DNA of 61,548 bases. Source: a virus. Both the position numbers and the translations under genes were made by a program. How positions within the stretch are numbered: the stretch's first letter is position 1; every line of letters starts with the position of its first letter. Of this stretch, positions 40,315-47,334 are shown one piece after another. Location: positions 1 to 61,548 of IMG/VR virus record IMGVR_UViG_3300009553_000025. One strand, written 5' to 3'. The notes under the pieces are model-generated. The model saw only the letters and a list, made by a program, of their open reading frames with translations. It was not told where the DNA came from and did no database searches.

Positions 40315-40803
40315 CTGGACCGGGATAGCATCGAGAATTTAATCCGTATCATCTCTAAAGAGCCGGATAGTCTTAAGACAGCTCTGGATGAGACGTGGGC
40401 GCTCAGACAGACACCCCTAGTACCCCCTAAGCCTAAGCGTAGAAAACAGAATATACGCAGCCAGAGGCGGTACCACAGGGAGTACAAGGAGGCTCATAAG
40501 GAAGAGATAGCCGACGACAAGAGACGGCAGCAAGGAACCATTAGGGGACAGTTCCACCTGCTCCGTAGGGCTATCAAGAAGAAAGGGCAGTTGTGGGAGA
40601 TAACCCTAGCCGAGTGGTGTGCCATGTGGATGGAGTGTCCGATGGTTGAAGTGGGACGGAACTGCTTCGTACCAGCCTATCAGTGCCGGGGGAGGTATAA
40701 GGAGGATGTGCAGCTAAGACGTATAGATATTAGTAAACCTTGGAATATCAATAACTTACAGATAATCAAAGGTCAGGAAGTGCTCTGGGTTAAAGATAAG
40801 TAA
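40315..40803 (+). CDS. HNH-like protein with no usual start codon (CUG inferred)
   Basis: An open frame of 162 codons from CTG 40315 (or from 40288, after a TAG) to TAA, in which the first ATG, GTG or TTG is TTG at 40591. GAGGAA ends six bases before the CTG. Contents: a Lys/Arg-rich middle (PPKPKRRKQNIRSQRRYH), then WEITLAEWCAMWMECPM and VQLRRIDISKPWNINNLQII. The last segment recalls the RID...NxQxI end of HNH-type homing nucleases. The frame is clearly protein-like along its whole length. It may start at CUG, or have lost its start. Confidence 0.55.
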   Translation: MDRDSIENLIRIISKEPDSLKTALDETWALRQTPLVPPKPKRRKQNIRSQRRYHREYKEAHKEEIADDKRRQQGTIRGQFHLLRRAIKKKGQLWEITLAEWCAMWMECPMVEVGRNCFVPAYQCRGRYKEDVQLRRIDISKPWNINNLQIIKGQEVLWVKDK

Positions 40804-41252
40804 AAAATATTTTACGATTTACGGAACTTTCTTTGCATTTTGTGGTCTAATGTAAAGTCAGAACATCTACGTCTCTGACGCCTGTGTAAGTCTAGCCTCT
40901 GATAGACAGAGAGGCCCAGTCTGTAAGGGGCTGGGGAAACAGACCTCCGGTTAAGTCCGGCTTGATGATTCAACAGTACTGGTGTCTTCTGCGATAGGCA
41001 CGGACTGATAATCTAGCACACTGCACAGTGACAACGGGCTGAGAAAGCCCCTATATAACGGTACTCTTTGGTTTATTAGACATGGGAATCAAGCCCACCT
41101 GTCTAGTGAACCTGTGAACGAAGAGAACATATAACAGCTCTTTCTTTTGGTTATATGTTGGATTCGTGAACAGGGTAACGTACAAAAGAGCCCTCTGTTA
41201 AGAGGGATCGTCAAAAGCCAGAATACCGTCAATACTAAACAGGAGACTACCT
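40804..41252 (+). ncRNA. structured untranslated leader of the late arm, unknown class
   Basis: About 450 bases without a gene but dense in stems on the plus strand: GCCTCT...AGAGGC near 40895-40916, GTCTGT...ACAGAC near 40920-40945, CACTG-CA-CAGTG near 41020, GGGCT-GAGAA-AGCCC near 41037-41052, and a long hairpin at 41111-41174. It ends in AGGAGA before the GIY-YIG gene. It could be a late leader, an antitermination RNA, or the remains of an intron linked to the nuclease. No known class recognised. Confidence 0.45.
41111..41174 (+). other. long hairpin in the late leader
   Basis: The inner helix AACATATAAC / GTTATATGTT (41126-41135 with 41150-41159) is perfect over 10 bp with a 14-base loop. 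Outer helices CGAA/TTCG and CCTGT/ACAGG extend it. No T-run follows. The strongest element of the leader. Confidence 0.7.
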
Positions 41253-41633
41253 GTGCCTTGTGTGTACTTCGTAAAGTCAAAAGATCAAATAGGGTTGATT
41301 AAGATAGGTCACTGCAGTCACATGCAAGATCGCTTGATTAACCTGCAAAGCGGGAATGGGTTTGAGCTGAGTCTCCTATATCATTTACCGTGTAAAGATA
41401 AAAAAGAGGCAGTAGCTCTAGAAAAAGACCTGCATGAGACCTTCAGTTATTGTAGACGTAGAGGTGAGTGGTTTACTCCTAGCCGACCTTTACGAAACGC
41501 AATAGCCTTCATGGCAGCAGGCAACACTTGGAATGAAGCTAAGAAGCTTGTCAAGAAAGACATAAAGCGTAAATGGAATCAACAGCTAGCTAAAGAGCGA
41601 TGCAGGAAGCTACAGTTGGAAGGGAAGCTCTAA
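41253..41633 (+). CDS. GIY-YIG nuclease (T5orf172/MUG113-like)
   Basis: A 126-aa protein with a GTG start behind AGGAGA. The motif order fits GIY-YIG: CVYFVKSKDQ near residue 3, LIKIGHCSHMQDRL near 15-28 (catalytic Arg), and a C-terminal EKDLHETFSYCRRRGEWFTP (family Glu and Trp-Phe end). Free-standing homologs are common in phages, often as homing nucleases. It sits right after the structured leader and could have brought that region in. Confidence 0.8.
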   Translation: MPCVYFVKSKDQIGLIKIGHCSHMQDRLINLQSGNGFELSLLYHLPCKDKKEAVALEKDLHETFSYCRRRGEWFTPSRPLRNAIAFMAAGNTWNEAKKLVKKDIKRKWNQQLAKERCRKLQLEGKL

Positions 41634-41682
41634 GAAGGGCAAGTGCACCCAGAGAAAAGAGATTGTTAACGAGAGGTTTCCT

Positions 41683-42312
41683 ATGTCTTTTAGTCGATTA
41701 GCCGCCGCTCTTGTGCTCTTCGTTGTCGCACACCAAGCTATTCCACAAGAACCAGTTATTGTTGTTCCTGCATCAGATAGTACACCTCTACTGCTAGACC
41801 AACCACAGATTGTCTTGCTCTTTGGACCTATAAAGGAAGACGGAGAGCTAGCCCACCACGTAGCAGGCTCTATTCTATCCGATTGCAAGGTAGTTGGTAA
41901 AGCGCCGATAATCGTGTACATAGATAGCCCCGGAGGGGATGTAGTCGAGGGGAATCTTATTGTATCGGCTATGCAACTGTGTACCACCCACCCTATTTAT
42001 ACTGTAGATATAGCCAATGCAGACAGCATGGCAGCTATTATCTTCGAGCACGGCACCAAGAGATTCATGTTCCCCAATGCAGAGCTTATGTTCCACGAGC
42101 CGCACTTGGGAGTAAGCGGTACTCCCGAACAGGCTGAATCCCAACTAAACGTTGTTAAAGCCGAAGTAGAAAAGATCGAGAAGTACCTCTCCAAGAAGCT
42201 TGGATTGTCCCTAGAGGCCTTCCGAGTAAAAGAACGGGCTCAGTGGTGGTTGGTAGGCCAAGAGGCCATTAAGGCCGGAGCCGCTGACGCTATCGGTGAT
42301 CCGGGATTGTAA
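41683..42312 (+). CDS. ClpP/SppA-like serine protease homolog with signal peptide
   Basis: A 209-aa protein. Residues 1-21 (MSFSRLAAALVLFVVAHQAI) look like a signal peptide. The crotonase-like core has YIDSPGGDVVEG at 79-90, ANADSMAAII with nucleophile Ser115, and LMFHEP with His138, as in ClpP. Where ClpP has its catalytic Asp (ERDRF) this protein reads ERAQW, so the third residue is absent at that place. Phage ClpP-like proteins usually mature capsids, but export would put this one in the envelope. It lies ahead of the lysozyme gene. Function unknown. Confidence 0.75.
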   Translation: MSFSRLAAALVLFVVAHQAIPQEPVIVVPASDSTPLLLDQPQIVLLFGPIKEDGELAHHVAGSILSDCKVVGKAPIIVYIDSPGGDVVEGNLIVSAMQLCTTHPIYTVDIANADSMAAIIFEHGTKRFMFPNAELMFHEPHLGVSGTPEQAESQLNVVKAEVEKIEKYLSKKLGLSLEAFRVKERAQWWLVGQEAIKAGAADAIGDPGL

Positions 42313-42328
42313 CGAATCTATATACACA

Positions 42329-42472
42329 GCGCCAAAGGCGCAACGCCGTATAACGGCTGAGGAGTAAGACCCTGTGTTGATGAAGAGGTCGGGGCTGGAA
42401 CCGACCGTAAATAAACCAGCAACAAATATTCCAAGCAATCCCGCTTGGGGTTAAGCTTGCCAAAGCGTTGGC
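42329..42472 (+). other. string of five small hairpins in a late leader
   Basis: GCGCC-AAA-GGCGC (42329-42341), GCCGT-ATA-ACGGC (42345-42357), GGTCGG...CCGACC (42387-42406), CCAAGC...GCTTGG (42431-42448) and GCCAA-AGCG-TTGGC (42459-42472) follow one another in the 194-base gap before the 42507 gene. None has a T-run, so they are not terminators. They may stabilise the mRNA of the highly expressed gene downstream. Confidence 0.65.
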
Positions 42473-42506
42473 GGCTATCTAATCTGTTAAATCGAGGATA
42501 AATCCC

Positions 42507-43127
42507 ATGTCGGATTTCAACTACGGTAATGGCTCCGTCTCTAGCATCCTAAGAGACAATGGTTCTTTGAATGTTGCTCAGAAGCAGGCTCTGCTTCGTT
42601 CGTTTCGTTCAGTCACAGGTCAGTTCAAGCTGGCTGATACGAGTGTTGTAAGTTCTACGTTTGTTGTTGATACCGAGTTCAGTTTTGGCTTGAAGAAAGG
42701 TACCAACTACATTCTAGAGGCAGACCTCAATTTCCGTGTTGGTGGGGCCGCTGGCCCGCTCGGCGGTCTTAAGGTGGAATTCCTAGCTCCCGGTAATAGC
42801 ACTATCTCAGCCATGGAAGGGTTCATTACGTACACCCTTAGTGGCTCAGCCCCAGTTTTGACTGCTCTTGGTACTGCTACGGATACTCCGTATACTGGTA
42901 TGGTAAAAGGCTTGAACACATCCATTACCTTGGACTCAGCCTCAACAGCTGATGGCTTTGCCAACGTCAAGGTTTATTCGCTCCTCCAGCCGTCGGCTGA
43001 TGACCTTCTGACCTTCGAGTTCGGCCAAGTCGCTACCTCGGCTGGCCACGCAACAGTTCTTTTGGCCGGTTCCAGCATGAAGCTTATGGCCCTCAGCTCG
43101 TCCCGTAAAGCTCCGAACGCTATCTAA
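42507..43127 (+). CDS. hypothetical virion or surface protein (206 aa)
   Basis: MSDFNYGNGSVSSILRDNGS and a beta-rich rest (Thr/Ser/Gly/Val) with ...LLTFEFGQVATSAGHATVLL. It has GAGGA eight bases before the ATG and codons like those of the capsid gene, which suggest strong expression. It could be a decoration or tail component. No family recognised. Confidence 0.65.
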   Translation: MSDFNYGNGSVSSILRDNGSLNVAQKQALLRSFRSVTGQFKLADTSVVSSTFVVDTEFSFGLKKGTNYILEADLNFRVGGAAGPLGGLKVEFLAPGNSTISAMEGFITYTLSGSAPVLTALGTATDTPYTGMVKGLNTSITLDSASTADGFANVKVYSLLQPSADDLLTFEFGQVATSAGHATVLLAGSSMKLMALSSSRKAPNAI

Positions 43128-43147
43128 TATATAGGCACTATAATACT

Positions 43148-43558
43148 ATGATCCGTCAAATTCTCACTGTAGCGGCCTTGGCTGCACTTTCTGGTTGTTC
43201 CTTTGTAGCCGGACAGGTAGAGCAGGCTGTGAAGCCTGTGGCCCTCCCAGATGCTCAGGCAGCCCTTGCTATGGCCAAGCAGTATGGAGACACCGATGCT
43301 GTGGCTTGCTACCAGAGTATCGTTACCTATTTACAAGACTCAGCGGCACCTTCACTTCCGGTAGTTAATGGGGCTTTGTCTGCTTTGGAAGCCGTTCGTA
43401 TCGCTAGGCAGCATTCAGGCGATCCAATTGTTCCGGCTGAAATTCACCGTGACTGTGCGGTAATTATTGTGGATGCGCAGGAAGTTGCTCTTAAGCTCGG
43501 TATTCGAGCCGGGGCGGCTGTTGTTGTTCCGCCTGCCGTACTAGCCCCGAAGAAGTAA
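43148..43558 (+). CDS. lipoprotein (136 aa)
   Basis: MIRQILTVAALAALSGCSFV has a signal peptide with lipobox LSGC, so Cys17 should be lipidated. The mature protein is helical and Ala-rich with two further Cys. It lies just upstream of the lysozyme and may be the outer spanin-like part, a superinfection factor or another envelope protein. It is longer and less Pro-rich than usual o-spanins. Confidence 0.7.
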   Translation: MIRQILTVAALAALSGCSFVAGQVEQAVKPVALPDAQAALAMAKQYGDTDAVACYQSIVTYLQDSAAPSLPVVNGALSALEAVRIARQHSGDPIVPAEIHRDCAVIIVDAQEVALKLGIRAGAAVVVPPAVLAPKK

Positions 43559-43565
43559 TCAAGAA

Positions 43566-43889
43566 ATGACCTCTCCCATCAATCCAGAGATGATCCGTGG
43601 CTCCTTGACGAGCCAAGACGAAGTTGTGGGCCCCTACCGATATAGAGGCCACAGCAAAGACCTCCGCCAAGATACCCAGCGAATTAGTGTCACTGGGACC
43701 TTTACAGCCACGGTAGAACTCATTGTGGTTGATCCGGGAGCGGACGTTAGTGATACATCTAAACAGTGTATCGTAGCTTCATTCTCAGCTCCTACTAGCC
43801 AAGTGTTTATGGCTGGCGGAGACTGCGATATCTACTTCCTTTGCTCCGCCTACACTAGCGGTACAGCCGACTGCGCGATTTACTACTAA
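43566..43889 (+). CDS. hypothetical beta-rich protein (107 aa)
   Basis: MTSPINPEMIRGSLTSQDEV and a beta-rich C-terminal two-thirds (QRISVTGTFTATVELIVVDP) ending DCAIYY. Not recognised. It starts eight bases after the lipoprotein stop and is directly followed by the next ATG. Confidence 0.65.
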   Translation: MTSPINPEMIRGSLTSQDEVVGPYRYRGHSKDLRQDTQRISVTGTFTATVELIVVDPGADVSDTSKQCIVASFSAPTSQVFMAGGDCDIYFLCSAYTSGTADCAIYY

Positions 43890-44456
43890 ATGGCCTCCGG
43901 ATATATTTTCAATCACGTAGCAGTTGATCCGGTTGGGTCAGGTACTGTCACGTCTGTATCGGTTGTATCAGCTAACGGAGTTTCCGGGGCAGTAGCTACT
44001 CCTACAACTACACCGGCTATTACCCTCACTTTGGGTGCTATTACTCCGAGCAGCGTCGCATCCACTGGGGCTGTAACTGGTACTAATCTAGTCTCAGTCA
44101 CTGATGTTGTATCTTTGACTAATCAGACCGCAGATATAGCATCTACTAACCTTACGAACTCGGATACAGTCGGTTTACATCGGCTTAGTTTTATATTGGA
44201 ATGCACGACTGCGGATGCTGCGGCGGGGACAGTTGTACTGCACCTTGCGTGGACTGATGCTGCTGGTTCCGCTACTTATGCTAATTCTCAGAGTACTGAG
44301 ACAGGCACGGTAATACTATCTGCCGCCGGGCGGTTATCTGGCACTATCTTGGCCCAAGTAGCTTCTGGCCACATTGCCTATTCGGTTACTCATACTGGAT
44401 CGTACGGAACAGCTGTTTATCGTTTGTACATTGTATCGGAGCTAATACCCTCATAA
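43890..44456 (+). CDS. fibre-like protein (188 aa)
   Basis: MASGYIFNHVAVDPVGSGTV, then a Val/Ser/Thr-rich unit (TSVSVVSANGVSGAVATP) like the repeats of the tail fibre at 6687, and a beta-rich C-terminus. Possibly a small fibre or head fibre. It starts directly after the preceding TAA. Confidence 0.6.
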   Translation: MASGYIFNHVAVDPVGSGTVTSVSVVSANGVSGAVATPTTTPAITLTLGAITPSSVASTGAVTGTNLVSVTDVVSLTNQTADIASTNLTNSDTVGLHRLSFILECTTADAAAGTVVLHLAWTDAAGSATYANSQSTETGTVILSAAGRLSGTILAQVASGHIAYSVTHTGSYGTAVYRLYIVSELIPS

Positions 44457-44458
44457 AA

Positions 44459-44905
44459 ATGGCATGGGATGATCGCGAGAAGAAGGAGCTGATCCTCGAC
44501 GAAGGGCGGTTCCTTAAAAGTTACAAAGATCAGTTTGGAAATTGGACTATTGGGGTCGGGCACTTCTTAGGGCCCAACTCTATTTATGCCGATCTAGTTT
44601 GGACAGACGAACAGGTAGACTCTACCTTCGAGGATGACTTTAAGGACGCCGAGGCGGAAGCCCAGTCAGCGTACAAAGAGTTCCTCGGCCTAGATGGTCC
44701 GCGTAAAGGAGCCCTAGTCAACATGTCCTTCCAGCTCGGATACGGCAAATTTAGTCGCTTCCTCAACTTCTTCAACTACCTAGATCAAGGCTTGTACAAA
44801 GAAGCCGCTATTGATCTTATGAATACCGCCTACGCCCGTCAAGTACCGGCTCGGGCACAACGAATAGCTTACCGAATTAGAACAGGCGAATACACAACTC
44901 GATGA
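44459..44905 (+). CDS. T4-type lysozyme (endolysin, GH24)
   Basis: A 148-aa muramidase. Glu15, Asp24 and Thr30 lie in EGRFLKSYKDQFGNWTIGVGH-like order with the same 9- and 6-residue spacing as T4 lysozyme (11, 20, 26). The C-terminal helical domain is present (VNMSFQLGYGKFSRF). No signal peptide, so it needs a holin. It cleaves the peptidoglycan backbone at lysis. The next gene starts inside its stop (ATGA). Confidence 0.9.
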   Translation: MAWDDREKKELILDEGRFLKSYKDQFGNWTIGVGHFLGPNSIYADLVWTDEQVDSTFEDDFKDAEAEAQSAYKEFLGLDGPRKGALVNMSFQLGYGKFSRFLNFFNYLDQGLYKEAAIDLMNTAYARQVPARAQRIAYRIRTGEYTTR

Positions 44906-45306
44906 TTGATGATGAAAAGCAAGTTGATTTGATTCCCGTTTTGGTCATGTCTAATGACCCTACAGCCCTCAAAATTCGCACAATTGAACTAATCTACGAC
45001 AGTATTGCACGCGGCCAGTTGGCCTACATGGACGGAAAAGACACCGAGACGGGGGAGATAGTTCCACTTCTTGTTGGCTTGAATCCGGTATCCGATACTA
45101 AATACGAAATCTATCCAATCGCAAAACTCCTCATTGGGCCCGATGCGAGGGCCAACTACTTGGTGCCAGATGGCAACGGATCATACACAGAACCAGCCCC
45201 AGACAACTCCGTTGACCTCGACCTCCGAGCCCTCGACGACGATAGTGAAGAGGGGACGGGGCAGGCCGAAGGGCTCGACGAAACGGCCCCCCGCACACTC
45301 AACTGA
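44902..45306 (+). CDS. hypothetical protein upstream of terminase (134 aa)
   Basis: MIDDEKQVDLIPVLVMSNDP, then MDGKDTETGEIVPLLVGL, IAKLLIGPDARANYLVPDG and an acidic tail. Proteins of this kind often precede small terminase genes in podoviruses but have no known role. Its C-terminal third overlaps the start of the small terminase in another frame. Confidence 0.65.
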   Translation: MIDDEKQVDLIPVLVMSNDPTALKIRTIELIYDSIARGQLAYMDGKDTETGEIVPLLVGLNPVSDTKYEIYPIAKLLIGPDARANYLVPDGNGSYTEPAPDNSVDLDLRALDDDSEEGTGQAEGLDETAPRTLN

Positions 45307-45748
45307 AGAATCGAGTGAGCCGCACTGGGTTGACCAATTAGTTAACCTCTACCAAGAAGGCGCGTCAGATGTAGAAGTCTGCCGTGCCCTTCGCGTTTCG
45401 TACAATGAGTTTGATAAGCGGTACCAGATGGATCGAGATTTTGCGCAGCTGGTTGATTATGGACGCTTAGCAGCAAAAGCTTGGTGGATGGAGTTAGGCC
45501 GCAAGGGTGCTTCCGGTAAGCACAGTATCAACTACTCTGTTTGGTACGCTGTGATGAAGAATCGCTTTGGCTGGTCAGATCGCTCCGAGGTAATTGCCTC
45601 TGAAGGTGACAAGCCAGTTGAACAGATGTCTCAAGATGAAATTGTGGCAGCTATCAACTCCAAGCGTGATGCCCTCATAAAACTATTCAAATCAAATAAT
45701 GTCCGAGTCTCCGAATTGGCAGCAACTTCTAGCGACGAACTCAACTGA
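45173..45748 (+). CDS. terminase small subunit
   Basis: A 191-aa protein from ATG 45173; GTG 45245 is a possible later start, and neither has a clear Shine-Dalgarno. The N-terminus has an AT-hook-like basic stretch KRGRGRPKGSTKRP. Then comes a helix-turn-helix-like part VNLYQEGASDVEVCRALRVS and WWMELGRKGASGKHSINYS, as in small terminases of this type. It recognises viral DNA for packaging. It overlaps the upstream gene by about 130 bases and the large subunit by 50. Confidence 0.8.
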   Translation, partial: ATDHTQNQPQTTPLTSTSEPSTTIVKRGRGRPKGSTKRPPAHSTEESSEPHWVDQLVNLYQEGASDVEVCRALRVSYNEFDKRYQMDRDFAQLVDYGRLAAKAWWMELGRKGASGKHSINYSVWYAVMKNRFGWSDRSEVIASEGDKPVEQMSQDEIVAAINSKRDALIKLFKSNNVRVSELAATSSDELN

Positions 45749-46586
45749 GTTCACTCTAAAAGATACGTCCTCTATAGCTGCCAAGCTTAGGGAGTTAATA
45801 CCAAAAGGCGGTACCCAAGTCCAAGCAGCTAACAACTATGAGCTGCTCCGGGTTATCGATCTAATAGAAGAGGCCGAGAAGCGGGAAGATACATCAGGGT
45901 TCCACAAGTGGTTCAAGGATGGGCCATATGATATCCGGAATCTTCCTAAACACAAGGCCTTCTTTGAGGCTACAGCACGGTACAGAGAAGTTCTTCTTCT
46001 TGGCGGAAACCGCGTAGGTAAGACTCGAAGTGGAGCAACAGTAGCGGCAATTCTCGCTACTGGTGAATATCCGGATTGGTGGCAAGGTGTTCGATTCGAT
46101 CACCCAACAACCATCTGGGTGGCTGGTAAGACTGGACAAACAACCCGTGATACTGTCCAAGAAGCCCTTATGGGCCCTATTGGGCACTGGGGTACTGGGG
46201 CACTTCCAAAGGAATCGATAGGCCGGTGTACTGCCCGACAAGGTATACCTAATGCTATTGATACCGTGGAAGTTAACCACGTATCAGGTGGTATATCTAC
46301 CATAGGTTTTAAGTCCTACGACCAGAAACCGGCGTCCTTTTACGGACGTGCAATGCACCTTATTTGGCTTGATGAGCCTTGTCCTGACCTAGTTTATAAC
46401 GAATGTTTGATTCGTACGATGACTACAAATGGCCGAGTTATACACACAATCACTCCAAAAGAAGGTCTTACGAGGCTACTTGCTGAGTTTCTTAGCGGAT
46501 GCGACCTCTTGGCGGGCTCGGAACGTATTAAGGGCTTGGATGCAATGATTAAACTTGAAGATATGGAAAATGGGCTCGGAGACTAA
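45699..46586 (+). CDS. terminase large subunit, ATPase part (first frame)
   Basis: A 295-aa product with the packaging ATPase: Walker A LGGNRVGKTRSG (G102-K108-T109), Walker B LIWLDEP near 218-224, and the coupling motif HTITPKEG. It ends at TAA 46584-46586 just where the nuclease domain should follow. The nuclease domain is encoded in the +1 frame, overlapping by 17 bases. The two parts together have the length of a normal large terminase. Confidence 0.85.
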   Translation: MSESPNWQQLLATNSTEFTLKDTSSIAAKLRELIPKGGTQVQAANNYELLRVIDLIEEAEKREDTSGFHKWFKDGPYDIRNLPKHKAFFEATARYREVLLLGGNRVGKTRSGATVAAILATGEYPDWWQGVRFDHPTTIWVAGKTGQTTRDTVQEALMGPIGHWGTGALPKESIGRCTARQGIPNAIDTVEVNHVSGGISTIGFKSYDQKPASFYGRAMHLIWLDEPCPDLVYNECLIRTMTTNGRVIHTITPKEGLTRLLAEFLSGCDLLAGSERIKGLDAMIKLEDMENGLGD

Positions 46587-47334
46587 ACCAAAGAGCGAGT
46601 CATCTAGAGCAGCTGTTTCAATCGCTATGGACGATGCTCCGTGGCTAGATGATGCAGCAATCAATGAAGTCCTAGCCTCTACACCTATACACCTTCGAGC
46701 CACAGTGCGTAACGGCACTCCCTCTCTAGGCTCAGGTGCAGTTTACCCCATTCCTCTCGAAGACATCGTGCTAAAGCAGAGCGATGTTGCCAAGCTCCGT
46801 CCTCTTCCACCCCACTGGAAGTACCTCTACGGTATGGATGTGGGCTGGAACAAAACAGCTGTAGTCTTCCTAGCTAAAGACCCGGATACGGATACGATTT
46901 ATGTTACCGATGAACATTATCAAGGTCAGCAGCAGCCTGAAGTCCATGCTGCTCGTATACATCAAAAGGGCGGCGACTGGATGCACGGAGTTATTGATCC
47001 GGCTTCTAGGGGAAGAAGTCAAGACGATGGCACCCAGCTTATACGCATATATCGCGCTCTTGGCCTCAAGGTTAGGCTCGCTGATAATGCGGTGGAAAGC
47101 GGTATTTATAATGTTTGGTCTAGGCTGTCTGCTGGGACACTTAAGTTCTTCCCTAACACTCCGGGCCTACAAAACGAATACCTCCTATATCGTCGAGATG
47201 ACAATGGCAAGGTAGTCAAGCAAAACGACCATGCCCTTGATGCCCTTCGATATGGAATCAATACCTTTGAGCACGCCACTAGCGTCCCGGCTAGGCCGGT
47301 AGCTAAACCTCCGTCTAGGAAGTATAATGTCTGA
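46570..47334 (+). CDS. terminase large subunit, nuclease part (second frame)
   Basis: A 254-aa product from ATG 46570. RAAVSIAMDDAPWLDD continues the terminase alignment after the ATPase. Nuclease motifs: YGMDVGWNKTAVVF, GVIDPASRGRSQDDG and DHALDALRYG, the three Asp centres of the RNase H-like fold. Either it is a separate protein started at the ATG (weak GGA upstream) or it is fused to the ATPase by a +1 shift near GAC-TAA-A. Confidence 0.85.
   Translation: MGSETKPKSESSRAAVSIAMDDAPWLDDAAINEVLASTPIHLRATVRNGTPSLGSGAVYPIPLEDIVLKQSDVAKLRPLPPHWKYLYGMDVGWNKTAVVFLAKDPDTDTIYVTDEHYQGQQQPEVHAARIHQKGGDWMHGVIDPASRGRSQDDGTQLIRIYRALGLKVRLADNAVESGIYNVWSRLSAGTLKFFPNTPGLQNEYLLYRRDDNGKVVKQNDHALDALRYGINTFEHATSVPARPVAKPPSRKYNV

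Noticed and set aside
40920-40980. tRNA-like T-arm (CCGG-TTAAGT-CCGG) in the late leader
   Set aside because: The stem is only four bases, the loop is not TTCNANN, and no acceptor or anticodon arms line up.
40804-41640. Group I intron carrying the GIY-YIG gene
   Set aside because: No split host gene flanks it and no P7-type pair of strands was found. The leader is therefore only called structured.
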